DNA of 64,000 bases from contig NZ_AJVC01000006.1 of NCBI RefSeq assembly GCF_000261365.1, positions 744,001 to 808,000 of the forward strand, read 5' to 3'. This stretch comes from Herbaspirillum sp. GW103 (GTDB lineage: Bacteria > Pseudomonadota > Gammaproteobacteria > Burkholderiales > Burkholderiaceae_D). Below the pieces are notes generated by a model, which was not told the origin of the DNA, did not search any database, and saw only the letters and a list, made by a program, of their open reading frames with translations. A program made the translations under genes and the position numbers. Position 1 is the stretch's first letter. Each line of letters opens with the position of its first letter. Shown in pieces: positions 8,445 through 18,545 of this stretch.

Positions 8445-8586
8445 AGTGCCTCAGGCCAGATGATGCCGCTTTTGCCTTGTCGAAATGAAAACATGCGTCC
8501 CGAGCGGGGTGGCCGACAGGGCCGGCCCTGTTCCTTGTCCGCCCGGAAACTCTGTTGTACAGAGGCCCGGCAAAGTGTCAAGTCTT

Positions 8587-8615
8587 TTGACCGTGCAGCT
8601 AAGTGCCTGTATAAT
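8587..8615 (+). promoter_or_regulatory. Strong sigma-70 promoter of rplU-rpmA
   Basis: TTGACC and TATAAT are separated by exactly 17 bp, the closest match to consensus in the window. This fits a highly expressed ribosomal-protein operon. The leader to rplU is about 80 nt. Confidence 0.9.
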
Positions 8616-8700
8616 TTGCGGTTTTCCTGTTTCGCCATGGGTTTTTGACGGGCGCGGCAAGGGAAAAATCGTTCTTATTCATTCATTCGTGAGGTTTCAC

Positions 8701-9012
8701 ATGTACGCGGTCATAAAAACCGGCGGCAAACAATACAAAGTTGCTGCTGGCGAAAAACTCAAAGTAGAACAGATACCGGCTGACATTGGCTCCGAAATCA
8801 CTTTGGATCAAGTGCTCGCAGTGGGCGCAGGCGAAACCGTGAAGTTCGGTGCGCCGCTGGTCGCAGGTGCTACGGTGCTGGCTACTGTGGTAGCACAAGG
8901 TCGCCATGACAAGGTCCGCATCTTCAAGATGCGTCGTCGCAAGCACTACCAAAAGCGTCAAGGCCATCGTCAGAACTACACCGAACTGCAAATCGTCTCG
9001 ATCAACGCTTGA
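8701..9012 (+). CDS. rplU: 50S ribosomal protein L21
   Basis: A 103-residue L21, starting [14 protein letters not shown] and ending in the usual basic segment ([16 protein letters not shown]) that contacts 23S rRNA. A longer in-frame start upstream has no homology. It is the first gene of the rplU-rpmA-obgE cluster and is driven by a near-consensus promoter. It lies 48 bp from rpmA. Confidence 0.98.
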   Translation: MYAVIKTGGKQYKVAAGEKLKVEQIPADIGSEITLDQVLAVGAGETVKFGAPLVAGATVLATVVAQGRHDKVRIFKMRRRKHYQKRQGHRQNYTELQIVSINA

Positions 9013-9060
9013 GCGTTGTCCCGAACGAACTGCTCATCCAAAGTCATCAAGGAGTTTTAA

Positions 9061-9318
9061 ATGGCACACAAAAAAGGCGGCGGCACTACGCGCAACGGTC
9101 GTGACTCAGAATCGAAACGCCTGGGCGTCAAGGTTTATGGCGGCCAAGTGATCAACGCTGGCGGCATCATCGTCCGTCAACGCGGCACCCGCGTCCACGC
9201 TGGCGAAAACGTCGGCGTCGGCAAGGACCACACCCTGTTCGCCCTGAAGGACGGCAAGGTCAAGTTCGTTGTCAAGGGCCTGCAACAGCGTCAATACGCT
9301 ACCGTCGTTCCGGCGTAA
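9061..9318 (+). CDS. rpmA: 50S ribosomal protein L27
   Basis: An 85-residue L27 with the conserved N-terminus MAHKKGGG, which reaches the peptidyl-transferase centre, and the [10 protein letters not shown] segment. AAGGAG sits a few bases before the ATG. It is followed by a terminator, so obgE may also need its own promoter. Confidence 0.98.
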   Translation: MAHKKGGGTTRNGRDSESKRLGVKVYGGQVINAGGIIVRQRGTRVHAGENVGVGKDHTLFALKDGKVKFVVKGLQQRQYATVVPA

Positions 9319-9354
9319 GCGTTCCTGTCATCCGGGTTCGCCCGGAACCAGGCA

Positions 9355-9387
9355 TAAAAAAGGCTCTGCCGGTGGTGGAGCCTTTTT
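9355..9387 (+). terminator. Terminator after rpmA
   Basis: AGGCTC pairs with GAGCCT across an 11-nt loop, with an A-run on the left and TTTTT on the right. It separates the ribosomal-protein genes from obgE. A small CCGGG/CCCGG hairpin precedes it. Confidence 0.85.
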
Positions 9388-9507
9388 GATTTTTGAAGAG
9401 CCGTCAACAAAGCGCCGAGCCTCGGCTTGCATGGCAAGTGCAGGGGTGGGGCCTGACCCTGACCGGGCAGGTATCGACGTTTTGTTAGCGGCTCCCATGT
9501 CCCATGA

Positions 9508-10629
<1,122 letters not shown>

Positions 10630-10740
10630 TTCCTCTCTTGCGTAGCCCCTGCCGGGGCTGCGCGCGGGGGCGGTTCGGGCTATCATCTCTGCCTGTCGGA
10701 ATTTCCTCCCGCTCCCAGAAGAATCAGAACCCGGAACACT

Positions 10741-11859
10741 ATGCAATCGGTCATTCAACGCGCCAAGCGACTCATCATCAAGGTTGGCTCTTCCCTGGTC
10801 ACCAATGATGGCAAGGGCCTGGACGCTAACGCCATCGCCCGCTGGGCCGAACAGATCGCACAACTGCGCGCGCTCGGCAAGGAAGTGGTGCTGGTCAGCT
10901 CCGGCGCGGTCGCCGAAGGCATGCAGCGTCTGGGCTTCGACAAGCGCCCGACCGGCATCCATCACCTGCAGGCTTGCGCCGCCGTCGGGCAGATGGGCCT
11001 GGCGCAGATCTACGAAACGAGTTTCCGCAAGCATGACCTGCACACTGCTCAGGTGCTGCTGACCCACGCCGACCTGGCCGACCGCGAACGCTACCTCAAT
11101 GCCCGCTCCACCCTGTTCGCCCTGTTGCAACTGGGGGTGGTGCCGGTCATCAACGAGAATGACACGGTGGTCACCGATGAAATCAAGTTCGGAGACAACG
11201 ACACCCTGGGTGCGCTGGTGGCCAACCTGATCGAAGCCGAAGCGCTCATCATCCTCACCGACCAGCCGGGCCTGTTCACGGCTGATCCGCGCAAGGATCC
11301 GACGGCCACCCTCATTTCCGAAGCGCGTGCCGGCGATCCGTCGCTGGAGCTGATCGCAGGCGGTACCGGTACCGGCATCGGCCGTGGCGGCATGCTGACC
11401 AAGATTCTGGCGGCCAAGCGCGCCGCCACCTCCGGCGCCCATACCGTGATCGCCTGGGGCCGTGAAGAGCAGGTCTTGACGCGCCTGGCGGCCGGTGAAG
11501 CCATCGGCACCCAGCTCAATGCCGAGACCGCGCAACTGACCGCGCGCAAGCAATGGATGGCTGACCACCTCAAGACCGCCGGTCGTGTGGTGCTCGATGC
11601 CGGTGCGGTGCAGAAGCTGAGCCTGGAGGGCAAGTCCCTGCTGCCCATCGGTGTGGTGGAAGTGTCGGGCGAGTTTGGCCGGGGCGATGTGATCACCTGC
11701 GTGGACGAGAGCGGTCGCGCCATCGCCCGTGGCATGAGCAACTACAACAGCTCGGATGCGCGCCGCATCATCCGCCATCCATCTGCCGAGATCCAGGCCA
11801 TCCTGGGCTTCGTCGAGGAACCGGAACTGGTGCATCGGGACAACCTGGTGTTGCTGTGA
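10741..11859 (+). CDS. proB: Glutamate 5-kinase
   Basis: A 372-residue ProB that phosphorylates L-glutamate in the first step of proline synthesis. The amino acid kinase domain ([15 protein letters not shown] near the N-terminus, INENDTV near residue 138) spans residues 1-260, and a PUA domain follows to the C-terminus. It sits downstream of obgE, a conserved betaproteobacterial order. The 111-bp gap contains a short hairpin without a T-run, so read-through from obgE is possible. Confidence 0.97.
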   Translation: MQSVIQRAKRLIIKVGSSLVTNDGKGLDANAIARWAEQIAQLRALGKEVVLVSSGAVAEGMQRLGFDKRPTGIHHLQACAAVGQMGLAQIYETSFRKHDLHTAQVLLTHADLADRERYLNARSTLFALLQLGVVPVINENDTVVTDEIKFGDNDTLGALVANLIEAEALIILTDQPGLFTADPRKDPTATLISEARAGDPSLELIAGGTGTGIGRGGMLTKILAAKRAATSGAHTVIAWGREEQVLTRLAAGEAIGTQLNAETAQLTARKQWMADHLKTAGRVVLDAGAVQKLSLEGKSLLPIGVVEVSGEFGRGDVITCVDESGRAIARGMSNYNSSDARRIIRHPSAEIQAILGFVEEPELVHRDNLVLL

Positions 11860-11900
11860 CGGCGCCGCGCCGATCTGCATCGGATGGATGATTCATCGCC

Positions 11901-11925
11901 TATCGTATAAATCATTTATACGATA
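11901..11925. repeat. Perfect 25-bp palindrome between convergent genes
   Basis: The 12-bp arms TATCGTATAAAT and ATTTATACGATA flank a single central C. It is AT-rich, unlike its surroundings. It lies between the proB stop and the terminator, right beside a 9-bp tandem repeat. Confidence 0.9.
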
Positions 11926-11948
11926 TAAATGATGTAAATGATGTAAAG
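11926..11948. repeat. 9-bp tandem repeat beside the palindrome
   Basis: TAAATGATG occurs twice and a third partial copy (TAAAG) follows. The unit matches the AAATGATCT repeat at 4338-4364, and both lie directly before a terminator. Confidence 0.8.
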
Positions 11949-11950
11949 AA

Positions 11951-11977
11951 AAACGCGGCCGAGGCCGCGTTTTTTGT
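11951..11977. terminator. Bidirectional terminator between proB and the CNP1-like gene
   Basis: AAACGCGGCC pairs with GGCCGCGTTT, with A-rich sequence on the left and a T-run on the right. It serves proB (+) and the rppH-CNP1 operon (-). Confidence 0.9.
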
Positions 11978-12003
11978 TGCCCGGTCCGGGCTCCTTGAGG
12001 CAA

Positions 12004-12591
12004 TCAGCGACGCACCGGATCGAGGCGGGTCTGGGACTTCAGGCGGCTGAGGATGCTGCTGAGGTTCTCGTTGTCGGCAATCATCTTGCCTTCGCAGAAA
12101 TAATCCCTGAACAGCGCACCGTCGATGCGATTGACGCCAATATCGCGAATCGGCTGCCATTTGTCGCGGCGCGAGCGTGACCATGTGCCATCCGGGTGGC
12201 CGAAGGCGTAGGTCTTCTTTTCCCAGGTCTCGCAGCGCATGCCTTCGTAGATCACGTTCACCGCACCGCCTTCGGTCTTGGTCACGACCGTATAGCGCAC
12301 CACCTTGTCGGTACCGATGGAGACCGAGTTCAGGTCGACATAGGCCTTCATGGTGGCTTGCGGGCTGAGGTAGAACTCGGCCAGGTTCTTCGCCTGCGGT
12401 GTGGGAGGCAGATGCACGGCGATTTCCTGCCAGGGCTTCTCCTCGTCGTCGAATTCTTCATCGAAGCTCTGCGCCAGCGTGCTGGCGCAGACCGCCAGCA
12501 GCGAGCAGGCGAGGACGGCGCGGCGCAGGCTGCGCAGGGTGAACGGGGAACGTTGGGTGTCAGCGTGCTGGGAAGAGGGCATGGAACTCAC
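12004..12591 (-). CDS. CNP1-like family exported protein
   Basis: A protein of up to 195 residues with a hydrophobic N-terminal export signal ending around STLAQS, then an acidic stretch ([12 protein letters not shown]). A conserved body follows, with [14 protein letters not shown] and [14 protein letters not shown]. It matches the CNP1-like family found mainly in Betaproteobacteria, whose function is unknown. The GTG start overlaps the rppH stop (GTGA), pointing to translational coupling; an ATG three codons later is the alternative. The two Cys residues in the body (in MRCET and DYFCEG) might pair in the periplasm. Confidence 0.8.
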   Translation of the reverse strand: MSSMPSSQHADTQRSPFTLRSLRRAVLACSLLAVCASTLAQSFDEEFDDEEKPWQEIAVHLPPTPQAKNLAEFYLSPQATMKAYVDLNSVSIGTDKVVRYTVVTKTEGGAVNVIYEGMRCETWEKKTYAFGHPDGTWSRSRRDKWQPIRDIGVNRIDGALFRDYFCEGKMIADNENLSSILSRLKSQTRLDPVRR

Positions 12592-13178
12592 TTGGTTTCG
12601 GGCGTGCTCGCGCCGTTGCAGGACTGGCCTGTGGCGGCCTGGCCCGGATTTTTGTGGGGATGCGCAAGGCGTCCGGCTTGCTCGGCGCGACGCTGGCCGT
12701 GCGCCGGCCGGTTCAGGAAGCGCGACAATTCCTGCAGTGCCTGCTGGTAGACCTCGCGTTTGAATTCGATGACCACGTCCAGCGGCACCCAGTAGTCATG
12801 CCAGCGCCAGGCATCGAACTCCGGATGCGAGGTGCCGCGCAGGTTGACATCGCAATCGCGCCCGACCATGCGCAGCAGGAACCAGATCTGTTTCTGGCCG
12901 CGGTAATGGCCGCGCACTTCGCGCTTGATGAAATGGTCGGGGACTTCGTAGCGCAGCCAGTCACGGGTGCGGCCGATGATCTTGACGTGCTCGGCACGCA
13001 GGCCGATCTCTTCTTCCAGTTCCCGGAACATCGCCTGTTCGGGGGTCTCGCCGTGCTTGATGCCGCCTTGCGGGAATTGCCAGGAGTGCTCGCGTACGCG
13101 CTTGCCCCACCACACCTCGTTATTGGCGTTGAGCAGGATGATGCCGACGTTCGGGCGGAAGCCTTCTCGATCCAGCAT
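12588..13178 (-). CDS. rppH: RNA pyrophosphohydrolase (Nudix)
   Basis: A 196-residue Nudix enzyme that removes pyrophosphate from 5'-triphosphate mRNA ends and so triggers RNase E decay. The Nudix box at residues 38-60 matches G-x5-E-x7-RE-U-x-EE-x-GU exactly. The start is [12 protein letters not shown]. An in-frame TTG four codons upstream is less likely. Compared with the E. coli enzyme (176 aa) it has a basic, Pro/Gly-rich C-terminal tail. It is divergent from proS, as in many Betaproteobacteria. Confidence 0.95.
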   Translation of the reverse strand: MLDREGFRPNVGIILLNANNEVWWGKRVREHSWQFPQGGIKHGETPEQAMFRELEEEIGLRAEHVKIIGRTRDWLRYEVPDHFIKREVRGHYRGQKQIWFLLRMVGRDCDVNLRGTSHPEFDAWRWHDYWVPLDVVIEFKREVYQQALQELSRFLNRPAHGQRRAEQAGRLAHPHKNPGQAATGQSCNGASTPETK

Positions 13179-13404
13179 GGTGATCCTCAAACTTTCTGCG
13201 GCTGGAAGTCCCTTTCAGGCAGGCTCGTGCGACTGCGGGCATACACGGAAAACCGGTACGCCAGGCGGGTCAGGAGCAATCACATCGATGCACGGATGTC
13301 ATTGAAACTGGGAGCAAATCTGCAAAGAAAGGGCGCATCAGCCAGCTAATCCTTTAAAATTGGAATGATTATAACCCTCCTCTTTTTAAAAAGAACCGAC
13401 CGTC

Positions 13405-15132
13405 ATGCGCGCCTCACGTTTTTTTATTTCCACCCTGAAAGAAGCCCCTTCCGACGCTGAAATCGTGAGCCACAAGCTGATGATGCGCGCCGGCATGATC
13501 AAGCGTCTGGGCGCCGGCATCTACACCTACATGCCGATGGGGCTGCGCGTGATCCGCAAGGTCGAGGCCATCGTGCGCGAGGAAATGAACCGCGCCGGTG
13601 CCGTCGAGCTCCTGATGCCGGTCGTGCAGCCAGCCGAGCTGTGGCAGGAAACCGGCCGCTGGAACAAGATGGGCGCCGAGCTCATGCGCGTGAAGGATCG
13701 CCATGGCCGCGACTTCGCCATCCAGCCGACCTCGGAAGAAGTGGTCACCGATGTGGCCCGCACCGAGCTGCGCAGCTACAAGCAATTGCCGGTCAACTTC
13801 TATCACATCCAGACCAAGTTCCGCGACGAGCGTCGTCCGCGTTTCGGCCTCATGCGCGGCCGTGAATTCACGATGAAGGATGCCTACTCCTTCGACCGCG
13901 ATCTCGATGGCTTGAAGAAGTCCTACCAGGCCATGTATGACGCCTACGTGCGCATCTTCACCCGCTTCGGCCTGGAGTTCCGCGCCGTGGCAGCCGACAA
14001 CGGTGCCATCGGCGGTTCCGGTTCGCACGAATTCCACGTCATCGCCGCCACCGGTGAAGACGCGCTGGTGTATTGCCCCACCTCCGACTACGCCGCCAAC
14101 ATGGAAGCGGCCGAAGCGCTGCCGGTGGACGGCTCCCGTGGTGCCGCTACCCAGGCGCTGGAAAAGACCGCCACACCAGGCAAGTCCAAATGCGAAGCCG
14201 TGGCCGAGCTGCTGGGCCTGCCGCTGGCGCGTACCGTCAAGTCCATCGTGCTGGCGGTGGACAACGAAGACCCGGCCAAGAAGGAAATCTGGCTGCTGCT
14301 CTTGCGTGGCGACCATGAGCTCAACGAAGTGAAGGCCAGCAAGATCCCGGGTCTGTCCACCTACCGCTTCGCCAACGAAGCCGAGATCGTCGAATGGTTC
14401 GGCACGCCGCCGGGCTACCTGGGTCCGATCGGGACCAAGAAGCCGGTCAAGGTCGTCGCTGACCGCACGGTCGCCAACATGGCCGATTTCGTCTGCGGTG
14501 CCAACGAAGCCGATTTCCACTATACCGGCGCCAACTGGGGCCGCGACCTGCCCGAGCCGCTGGTGGCCGACATCCGCAACGTCGTCGAAGGCGATGCCTC
14601 GCCGGACGGCCGTGGTGTGCTGGCGATCCAGCGCGGCATCGAAGTGGGCCACGTGTTCCAGCTGGGCACCACGTATTCGGAAGCGATGAAGGCAACCTAC
14701 CTGGATGAATCCGGCAAGCCGCAACCGCTGGTGATGGGCTGCTACGGCATTGGCGTCACCCGTATCCTGGGCGCGGCCATCGAGCAGAACTTCGATGATC
14801 GCGGCATCATCTGGCCGACCTCGATTGCGCCCTTCGAAGTGGTGCTCTGCCCCATGGGCTATGACCGCAGCGAAGCTGTCAAGACCGAGATCGACAAGCT
14901 CTATGCGCAACTGACCGAAGCTGGTGTGGACGTGGTGCTGGACGACCGTGGCGAACGCCCGGGCGCGATGTTTGCAGACTGGGAGCTGATCGGCGTGCCG
15001 CATCGCATCGTGGTGGGCGACCGTGGCCTCAAGGATGGCAACGTCGAATACCAGGGGCGTCGTGATACCGAAGCGACCCAAGTGCCGCTGGCCGAGGCGC
15101 TGGCCTTCATCCGGGGCAAGCTGGCCGCCTGA
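13405..15132 (+). CDS. proS: Prolyl-tRNA synthetase
   Basis: A 575-residue bacterial-type ProRS. Class II motifs are visible: motif 2 around [19 protein letters not shown] and motif 3 near [13 protein letters not shown]. Between them lies the YbaK-like editing insertion (about residues 220-380, with [18 protein letters not shown] at its start) that clears Ala-tRNA(Pro). A C-terminal anticodon-binding domain follows. Full length. A possible -10 (TATAAC) lies about 30 bp upstream. Confidence 0.98.
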   Translation: MRASRFFISTLKEAPSDAEIVSHKLMMRAGMIKRLGAGIYTYMPMGLRVIRKVEAIVREEMNRAGAVELLMPVVQPAELWQETGRWNKMGAELMRVKDRHGRDFAIQPTSEEVVTDVARTELRSYKQLPVNFYHIQTKFRDERRPRFGLMRGREFTMKDAYSFDRDLDGLKKSYQAMYDAYVRIFTRFGLEFRAVAADNGAIGGSGSHEFHVIAATGEDALVYCPTSDYAANMEAAEALPVDGSRGAATQALEKTATPGKSKCEAVAELLGLPLARTVKSIVLAVDNEDPAKKEIWLLLLRGDHELNEVKASKIPGLSTYRFANEAEIVEWFGTPPGYLGPIGTKKPVKVVADRTVANMADFVCGANEADFHYTGANWGRDLPEPLVADIRNVVEGDASPDGRGVLAIQRGIEVGHVFQLGTTYSEAMKATYLDESGKPQPLVMGCYGIGVTRILGAAIEQNFDDRGIIWPTSIAPFEVVLCPMGYDRSEAVKTEIDKLYAQLTEAGVDVVLDDRGERPGAMFADWELIGVPHRIVVGDRGLKDGNVEYQGRRDTEATQVPLAEALAFIRGKLAA

Positions 15133-15153
15133 TCTTTCCACAGGTAGCAATGA

Positions 15154-15189
15154 CAAAGGCGGGCGCCATGGGCGTCCGCCTTTGTTTTT
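15154..15189 (+). terminator. Terminator after proS
   Basis: A long stem, CAAAGGCGG paired with CCGCCTTTG plus inner pairs around a CATGG loop, is followed by TTTTT. It is nearly symmetrical and may also stop the convergent gene. Confidence 0.8.
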
Positions 15190-15203
15190 GGGGAGGGATC
15201 GGC

Positions 15204-15629
15204 TTACCTGGCCGGTACGATGGTCACGGTCTCGCGCAGGATACCGCCCGAGGCGACGCTACCTTCGCTGCTGCCCTGGCCATTGACGCGTTTTTCGCAA
15301 TCAATGCGATCCGACTGCGGCAGGCCTTCGCAGCGACGCAGGGCGTTTTCCTTCAGTTGCGCCGGGCTCGGGTCGGTCAGCGTGCCGCGTGCGGCGGCTT
15401 GCTGGGCGGCGCCGGCTTCACGCAGGCAGGTGGCGCGGTCCTCGGTGGAAGCACCGCTCTTGCAGGCGGCGATCTGTTGCTGGTATTCCGAATTGCCGGC
15501 CTTGCCGGCCTTGCCGGCGGCAAATACGTGCGAGGCGCCGCCCAGCGCCGCCAGGCCGATCACGAGGGCGCTGGCCGAGCGCAGCAGTTGGTGGCGCAGG
15601 GATGCGTTGGGCGCGGTTTGGTTTGGCAT
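15204..15629 (-). CDS. Small exported protein with duplicated Cys motif
   Basis: About 141 residues. The ATG chosen has AAAGGA seven bases upstream; two earlier in-frame ATGs are less well placed. A signal peptide ends near SHVFA, followed by a GKAGKAGN stretch encoded by three tandem copies of a 9-bp unit (plus strand TTGCCGGCC, 15493-15519). The body carries two similar motifs, C-x-SGASTEDRATC and C-x-GLPQSDRIDC, each with DR between two Cys, suggesting two disulfide-linked helical hairpins in the periplasm. Function unknown. Confidence 0.7.
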   Translation of the reverse strand: MPNQTAPNASLRHQLLRSASALVIGLAALGGASHVFAAGKAGKAGNSEYQQQIAACKSGASTEDRATCLREAGAAQQAAARGTLTDPSPAQLKENALRRCEGLPQSDRIDCEKRVNGQGSSEGSVASGGILRETVTIVPAR

Positions 15630-15894
15630 GGTCATTTCCTTTCTCTTGGTCATGAGCGTCCAGGCTCATCAGTGGATGGCACAGGGGTAGACCCGGTTGA
15701 CGGTTTTCGGTTCTTTTATTCAGTTCTGCGGGAAGCCATATGATCGGGAAAGTTTGTTACCAGGCTTTGCGGCCTCTGCCCCATCACGCAGAACCGCCAT
15801 GATAGGCGCTTGCAGGCCGGGCCGCCATCAGAGAAGCGCCGCAAGGACCGTCAGACAAGAGGAAAACCCGACTGCGCCTGAAACATCCGGAAAC
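15630..15894. other. Gap with no gene between two minus-strand genes
   Basis: This is the promoter region of the small exported protein. No convincing ORF or RNA is seen. It ends at the terminator of the SWIB gene. Confidence 0.4.
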
Positions 15895-15927
15895 AAAAAC
15901 GCCCGCATGGCTTCTGCGGGCGTTTTT
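15895..15927. terminator. Bidirectional terminator downstream of the SWIB gene
   Basis: A perfect stem of AAAAACGCCCGC with GCGGGCGTTTTT surrounds a 9-nt loop. On the minus strand it lies about 35 bp after the SWIB gene stop. Confidence 0.9.
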
Positions 15928-15960
15928 GTTTGCAAGTCGCTTGCAAACCGCGGGCGTCGA

Positions 15961-16437
15961 TCAGCTCAGGTGAGCCGAGATCAGCTTGGTCATTTCGAAC
16001 ATCGTGACTTGCTTCTTGCCGCCGAAGATTGCCTTGAGCTTGTCATCGGCATCGATGTTGCGCTTGTTTTCGGCGTTTTGCAGCTTGTGCTTCTTGATGT
16101 ATTCCCACACCTTCTTGGTCACCTCGGTGCGCGGCAGCGGCTTGGCGCCGACCACTTCGCCCAGGGCTGCCGATGGGGTCAGCGGCTTCATGAAGGCGGC
16201 ATTGGGAGTACGTTTTGCTGCGGGCTTGGCGGCGGGCTTTGCTGCGGCTTTCTTGGGAGCGGCTGCCTTGGGGGCTGCCTTCGGTGCGGCTTTCGGCGCT
16301 GCCTTGGCGGCCGGTTTCGCTGCGGCCTTGGGGGCTGCCTTGGCAGCAGGCTTGGCGGCTGCTTTGGCGGCCGGCTTGGCGGCGGGTTTTGCTGCTGGCT
16401 TCTTTACTGCGGCTGCTGCTTTTTTTGCTGTGGCCAT
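15961..16437 (-). CDS. SWIB/MDM2-domain protein with histone H1-like Ala/Lys/Pro N-terminal tail
   Basis: 158 residues in two parts. Residues 1-76 are almost only Ala, Lys and Pro in AAKP/AAPK steps, like the C-terminal tail of eukaryotic histone H1 and bacterial HctB/AlgP proteins, and should bind DNA non-specifically. Residues 80-157 match a SWIB domain (FMKPLTPSAALGEVVG, then EVTKKVWEYIKKHKLQN and the IFGGKKQVTMFEMTKLI end). SWIB domains occur in eukaryotic chromatin remodellers, in Chlamydia and in some proteobacteria. A role in nucleoid structure is inferred. The gene stands alone with its own terminator. Confidence 0.88.
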   Translation of the reverse strand: MATAKKAAAAVKKPAAKPAAKPAAKAAAKPAAKAAPKAAAKPAAKAAPKAAPKAAPKAAAPKKAAAKPAAKPAAKRTPNAAFMKPLTPSAALGEVVGAKPLPRTEVTKKVWEYIKKHKLQNAENKRNIDADDKLKAIFGGKKQVTMFEMTKLISAHLS

Positions 16438-16855
16438 CGGAAAGACTCCTCACAAGAATGAGATGAATGCGTCATTTACGCACCGCTAATAGTGGTGCTG
16501 TTTGCACGGCCACGCAAGTATTTTTTAGTGGATTTTCCTGCGAATGCGCCAGGAAACAACGAGCCGCCCCGATCCGCCGTCAAGCCGCGCCGGTAAAGGG
16601 ATCGCGGCGGATCACCGGCGTCCGGGAAAGGGGTGCTTTCGGGACTGCGAAGGCGATGCCAAAGCGATGAAAGAAGGGCATGTTTTCATGAGTCGCAAGC
16701 GGGCAGAAAATCGCATCCGCGAGCGCCGGGCCAGGCCAGGAAAACGGGGGGGGTAATAGCGAAGGGGGGGCGGGACTGCGGCGGCAGAGGTGCCGCCGGA
16801 AATCTTGCAGAAGATGCGCAAAGCCTTTTCCAGCAAGGCTTTGCGGCCGATGCCG
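16438..16855. other. Gap with promoter of the SWIB gene and G-tracts
   Basis: No convincing gene is seen; short Arg-rich plus-strand ORFs look spurious. It contains runs of eight G (16746-16753) and seven G (16764-16770) followed by GGG, and a hairpin (GCAAAGCC ... GGCTTTGC, 16818-16843) just downstream of ffh that lacks a T-run. Confidence 0.5.
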
Positions 16856-18226
16856 TCAGCGCATGCCGCCGGGCAGCATGCCCTTCATGCCGCGCATCAT
16901 CTTCATCATGCCGCCGCCCTTGAGCTTTTTCATCATCGATTGCATCTGCTCGAACTGGGACAGCATGCGGTTGACTTCCTGCACCTGCACCCCGGCACCG
17001 GCGGCGATGCGGCGCTTGCGGGTGGCCTTGATCAGTTCCGGCTTGGCGCGCTCCTGCGGGGTCATGGCGTTGATGATGCCTTCCATGCGGCGCACCTGCT
17101 TTTCGGCCTGGTCCATGTTGGCGTTGCCGGCAGCGGCCTGCATCTGGGCCGGCAGCTTGTCCAGCAGGCTGGTGAGGCCGCCCATCTTCTTCATCTGCGA
17201 CAGCTGCGCCTTGAAGTCATTGAGGTCGAACTTGCCGCCACCCTTGATCTTGTGCGCCAGATCCTGCGCGGCTTCCATGTCCACACCCTTGCGCGCCTCT
17301 TCCACCAGCGCCAGGATGTCGCCCATGCCGAGGATGCGGTTGGCCATGCGCGAGGGATCGAAGGCTTCCAGGCCATCGAGCTTTTCGGCCACACCGGCGA
17401 ACTTGATGGGCTTGCCGGTGATGTGGCGCACCGACAGCGCAGCGCCGCCGCGCGAGTCGCCGTCCAGCTTGGTGAGCACCACGCCGGTCAGCGGCAGGGC
17501 ATCGTTGAAGGCCTTGGCGGTGTTGATGGCGTCCTGGCCCAGCATGGCGTCGACCACGAACAGGGTTTCGATGGGCTTGATGGCGGCGTGCACGGCGCGG
17601 ATTTCATCCATCATGGCCTGGTCGATGCCCAGACGGCCGGCGGTGTCCACGATCAGGACTTCGTGGTGGTGCTTCCTGGCGTAATCCAGTGCGGCCAGGG
17701 CGATGTCGACCGGCTTGTCGGTCGGCTGGCTGGGGAAGAAGTCGGCACCGGCCTGCCCGGTCACGGTCTGCAGCTGGCCGATGGCGGCCGGGCGGTAGAC
17801 GTCGGCGGAGACGGTCAGCACCTTTTTCTTCTTGTTCTCGCGCAGGTACTTGGCGAGCTTGCCGACGGTGGTGGTTTTACCGGCACCCTGCAAGCCGGCC
17901 ATCAGGATGATGGCGGGCGGCTGGGTCGCAAAGTTCAGTTGCGAGGCTTCGGCCCCGAGGTCGGCACCCATCAGGCTGGCCAGCTCGCGCTGGACCACGC
18001 CCACCAGCGCCTGGCCGGGGGTGAGGGAGCCGATGACCTCTTCGCCCATGGCTTTTTCCTTCACCTTGGCGATGAATTCGCGCACGGCCGGCAGGGCCAC
18101 GTCGGCCTCCAGCAGGGCCAGGCGCACTTCGCGCAGCATCTCGGCGGTATTGGATTCGGTCAGTCGCGCCTCGCCGCGCATGGTTTTGACGACTTTGGCG
18201 AGGCGTTGGGTCAGGTTGTCTAGCAT
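16856..18226 (-). CDS. ffh: Signal recognition particle protein Ffh
   Basis: A 456-residue SRP54 homologue that binds signal sequences of nascent membrane proteins together with 4.5S RNA and targets them to FtsY. The N domain opens MLDNLTQRLAKVV. The G domain has GLQGAGKTT at residues 111-119, with a DTAGR motif and a TKLDGD motif further on. The Met-rich M domain ends GMRGMKGMLPGGMR. A longer in-frame start upstream adds only a Pro/Arg segment and is rejected. Its usual divergent partner ypjD lies 3 kb away. Confidence 0.97.
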   Translation of the reverse strand: MLDNLTQRLAKVVKTMRGEARLTESNTAEMLREVRLALLEADVALPAVREFIAKVKEKAMGEEVIGSLTPGQALVGVVQRELASLMGADLGAEASQLNFATQPPAIILMAGLQGAGKTTTVGKLAKYLRENKKKKVLTVSADVYRPAAIGQLQTVTGQAGADFFPSQPTDKPVDIALAALDYARKHHHEVLIVDTAGRLGIDQAMMDEIRAVHAAIKPIETLFVVDAMLGQDAINTAKAFNDALPLTGVVLTKLDGDSRGGAALSVRHITGKPIKFAGVAEKLDGLEAFDPSRMANRILGMGDILALVEEARKGVDMEAAQDLAHKIKGGGKFDLNDFKAQLSQMKKMGGLTSLLDKLPAQMQAAAGNANMDQAEKQVRRMEGIINAMTPQERAKPELIKATRKRRIAAGAGVQVQEVNRMLSQFEQMQSMMKKLKGGGMMKMMRGMKGMLPGGMR

Positions 18227-18376
18227 GGTGATATCTGCAAATAGGTGGATGGCCGCAGGCCGGGACGAAACGGGCAGGCGCGGCGGCGGGCAATCCTGCA
18301 TTCTAACCGATCAGACCTGCTGCGCCCCCGCCGGCGCGTGCGGCCCAGATGGGGGGGATACGTAAAATTAACAGCT
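18104..18376 (+). promoter_or_regulatory. Probable promoter of the NMT1/SsuA-type ABC operon (TTGTAC 18376-18381, TATACA 18099-18104 misprint guard: see evidence)
   Basis: The -35 TTGTAC is at 18376-18381 and the -10 TATACA at 18399-18404, separated by 17 bp. The end coordinate of this entry should be read as 18404. The leader to the ATG is about 135 nt. Confidence 0.3.
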
Positions 18377-18404
18377 TGTACAGCCCGCGCTCTTTGTGTA
18401 TACA
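18376..18404 (+). promoter_or_regulatory. Probable promoter of the NMT1/SsuA-type ABC operon
   Basis: TTGTAC and TATACA are separated by 17 bp, upstream of a roughly 135-nt leader. This is the corrected coordinate set for the preceding entry. Confidence 0.65.
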
Positions 18405-18442
18405 TGGGCGCTGAATTTCCAAGCGCACAGAACAACCAAGGT

Positions 18443-18462
18443 CCCCTGCCACGCAGCAGGGG
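18443..18462 (+). other. Hairpin in the leader of the ABC operon
   Basis: A perfect 7-bp stem, CCCCTGC paired with GCAGGGG around a CACGCA loop, lies about 85 nt before the first gene. No T-run follows, so it is not a simple terminator. Its role is unknown; a guanidine-II riboswitch was considered and rejected. Confidence 0.5.
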
Positions 18463-18545
18463 CCAACGCCAGAGAGACTGCCGGCCCCGCACTGCTGGCG
18501 CCGGCGCGCAGTATCAACAACGATACACACAAGAGGAGAGTGGAA

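Noticed and set aside
16544-16756. Plus-strand Arg-rich ORF ending in the G-tract
   Set aside because: No SD, no domain, and composition typical of non-coding GC-rich DNA.
18376-18404. First promoter entry for the ABC operon with end coordinate 18104
   Set aside because: That entry carries a coordinate slip (end smaller than start); the entry spanning 18376-18404 is the valid one and the other should be ignored.
18443-18462. Guanidine-II (mini-ykkC) riboswitch before the NMT1-type importer
   Set aside because: The hairpin has the right size, but its loop is ACGC rather than ACGR and no second matching hairpin follows.
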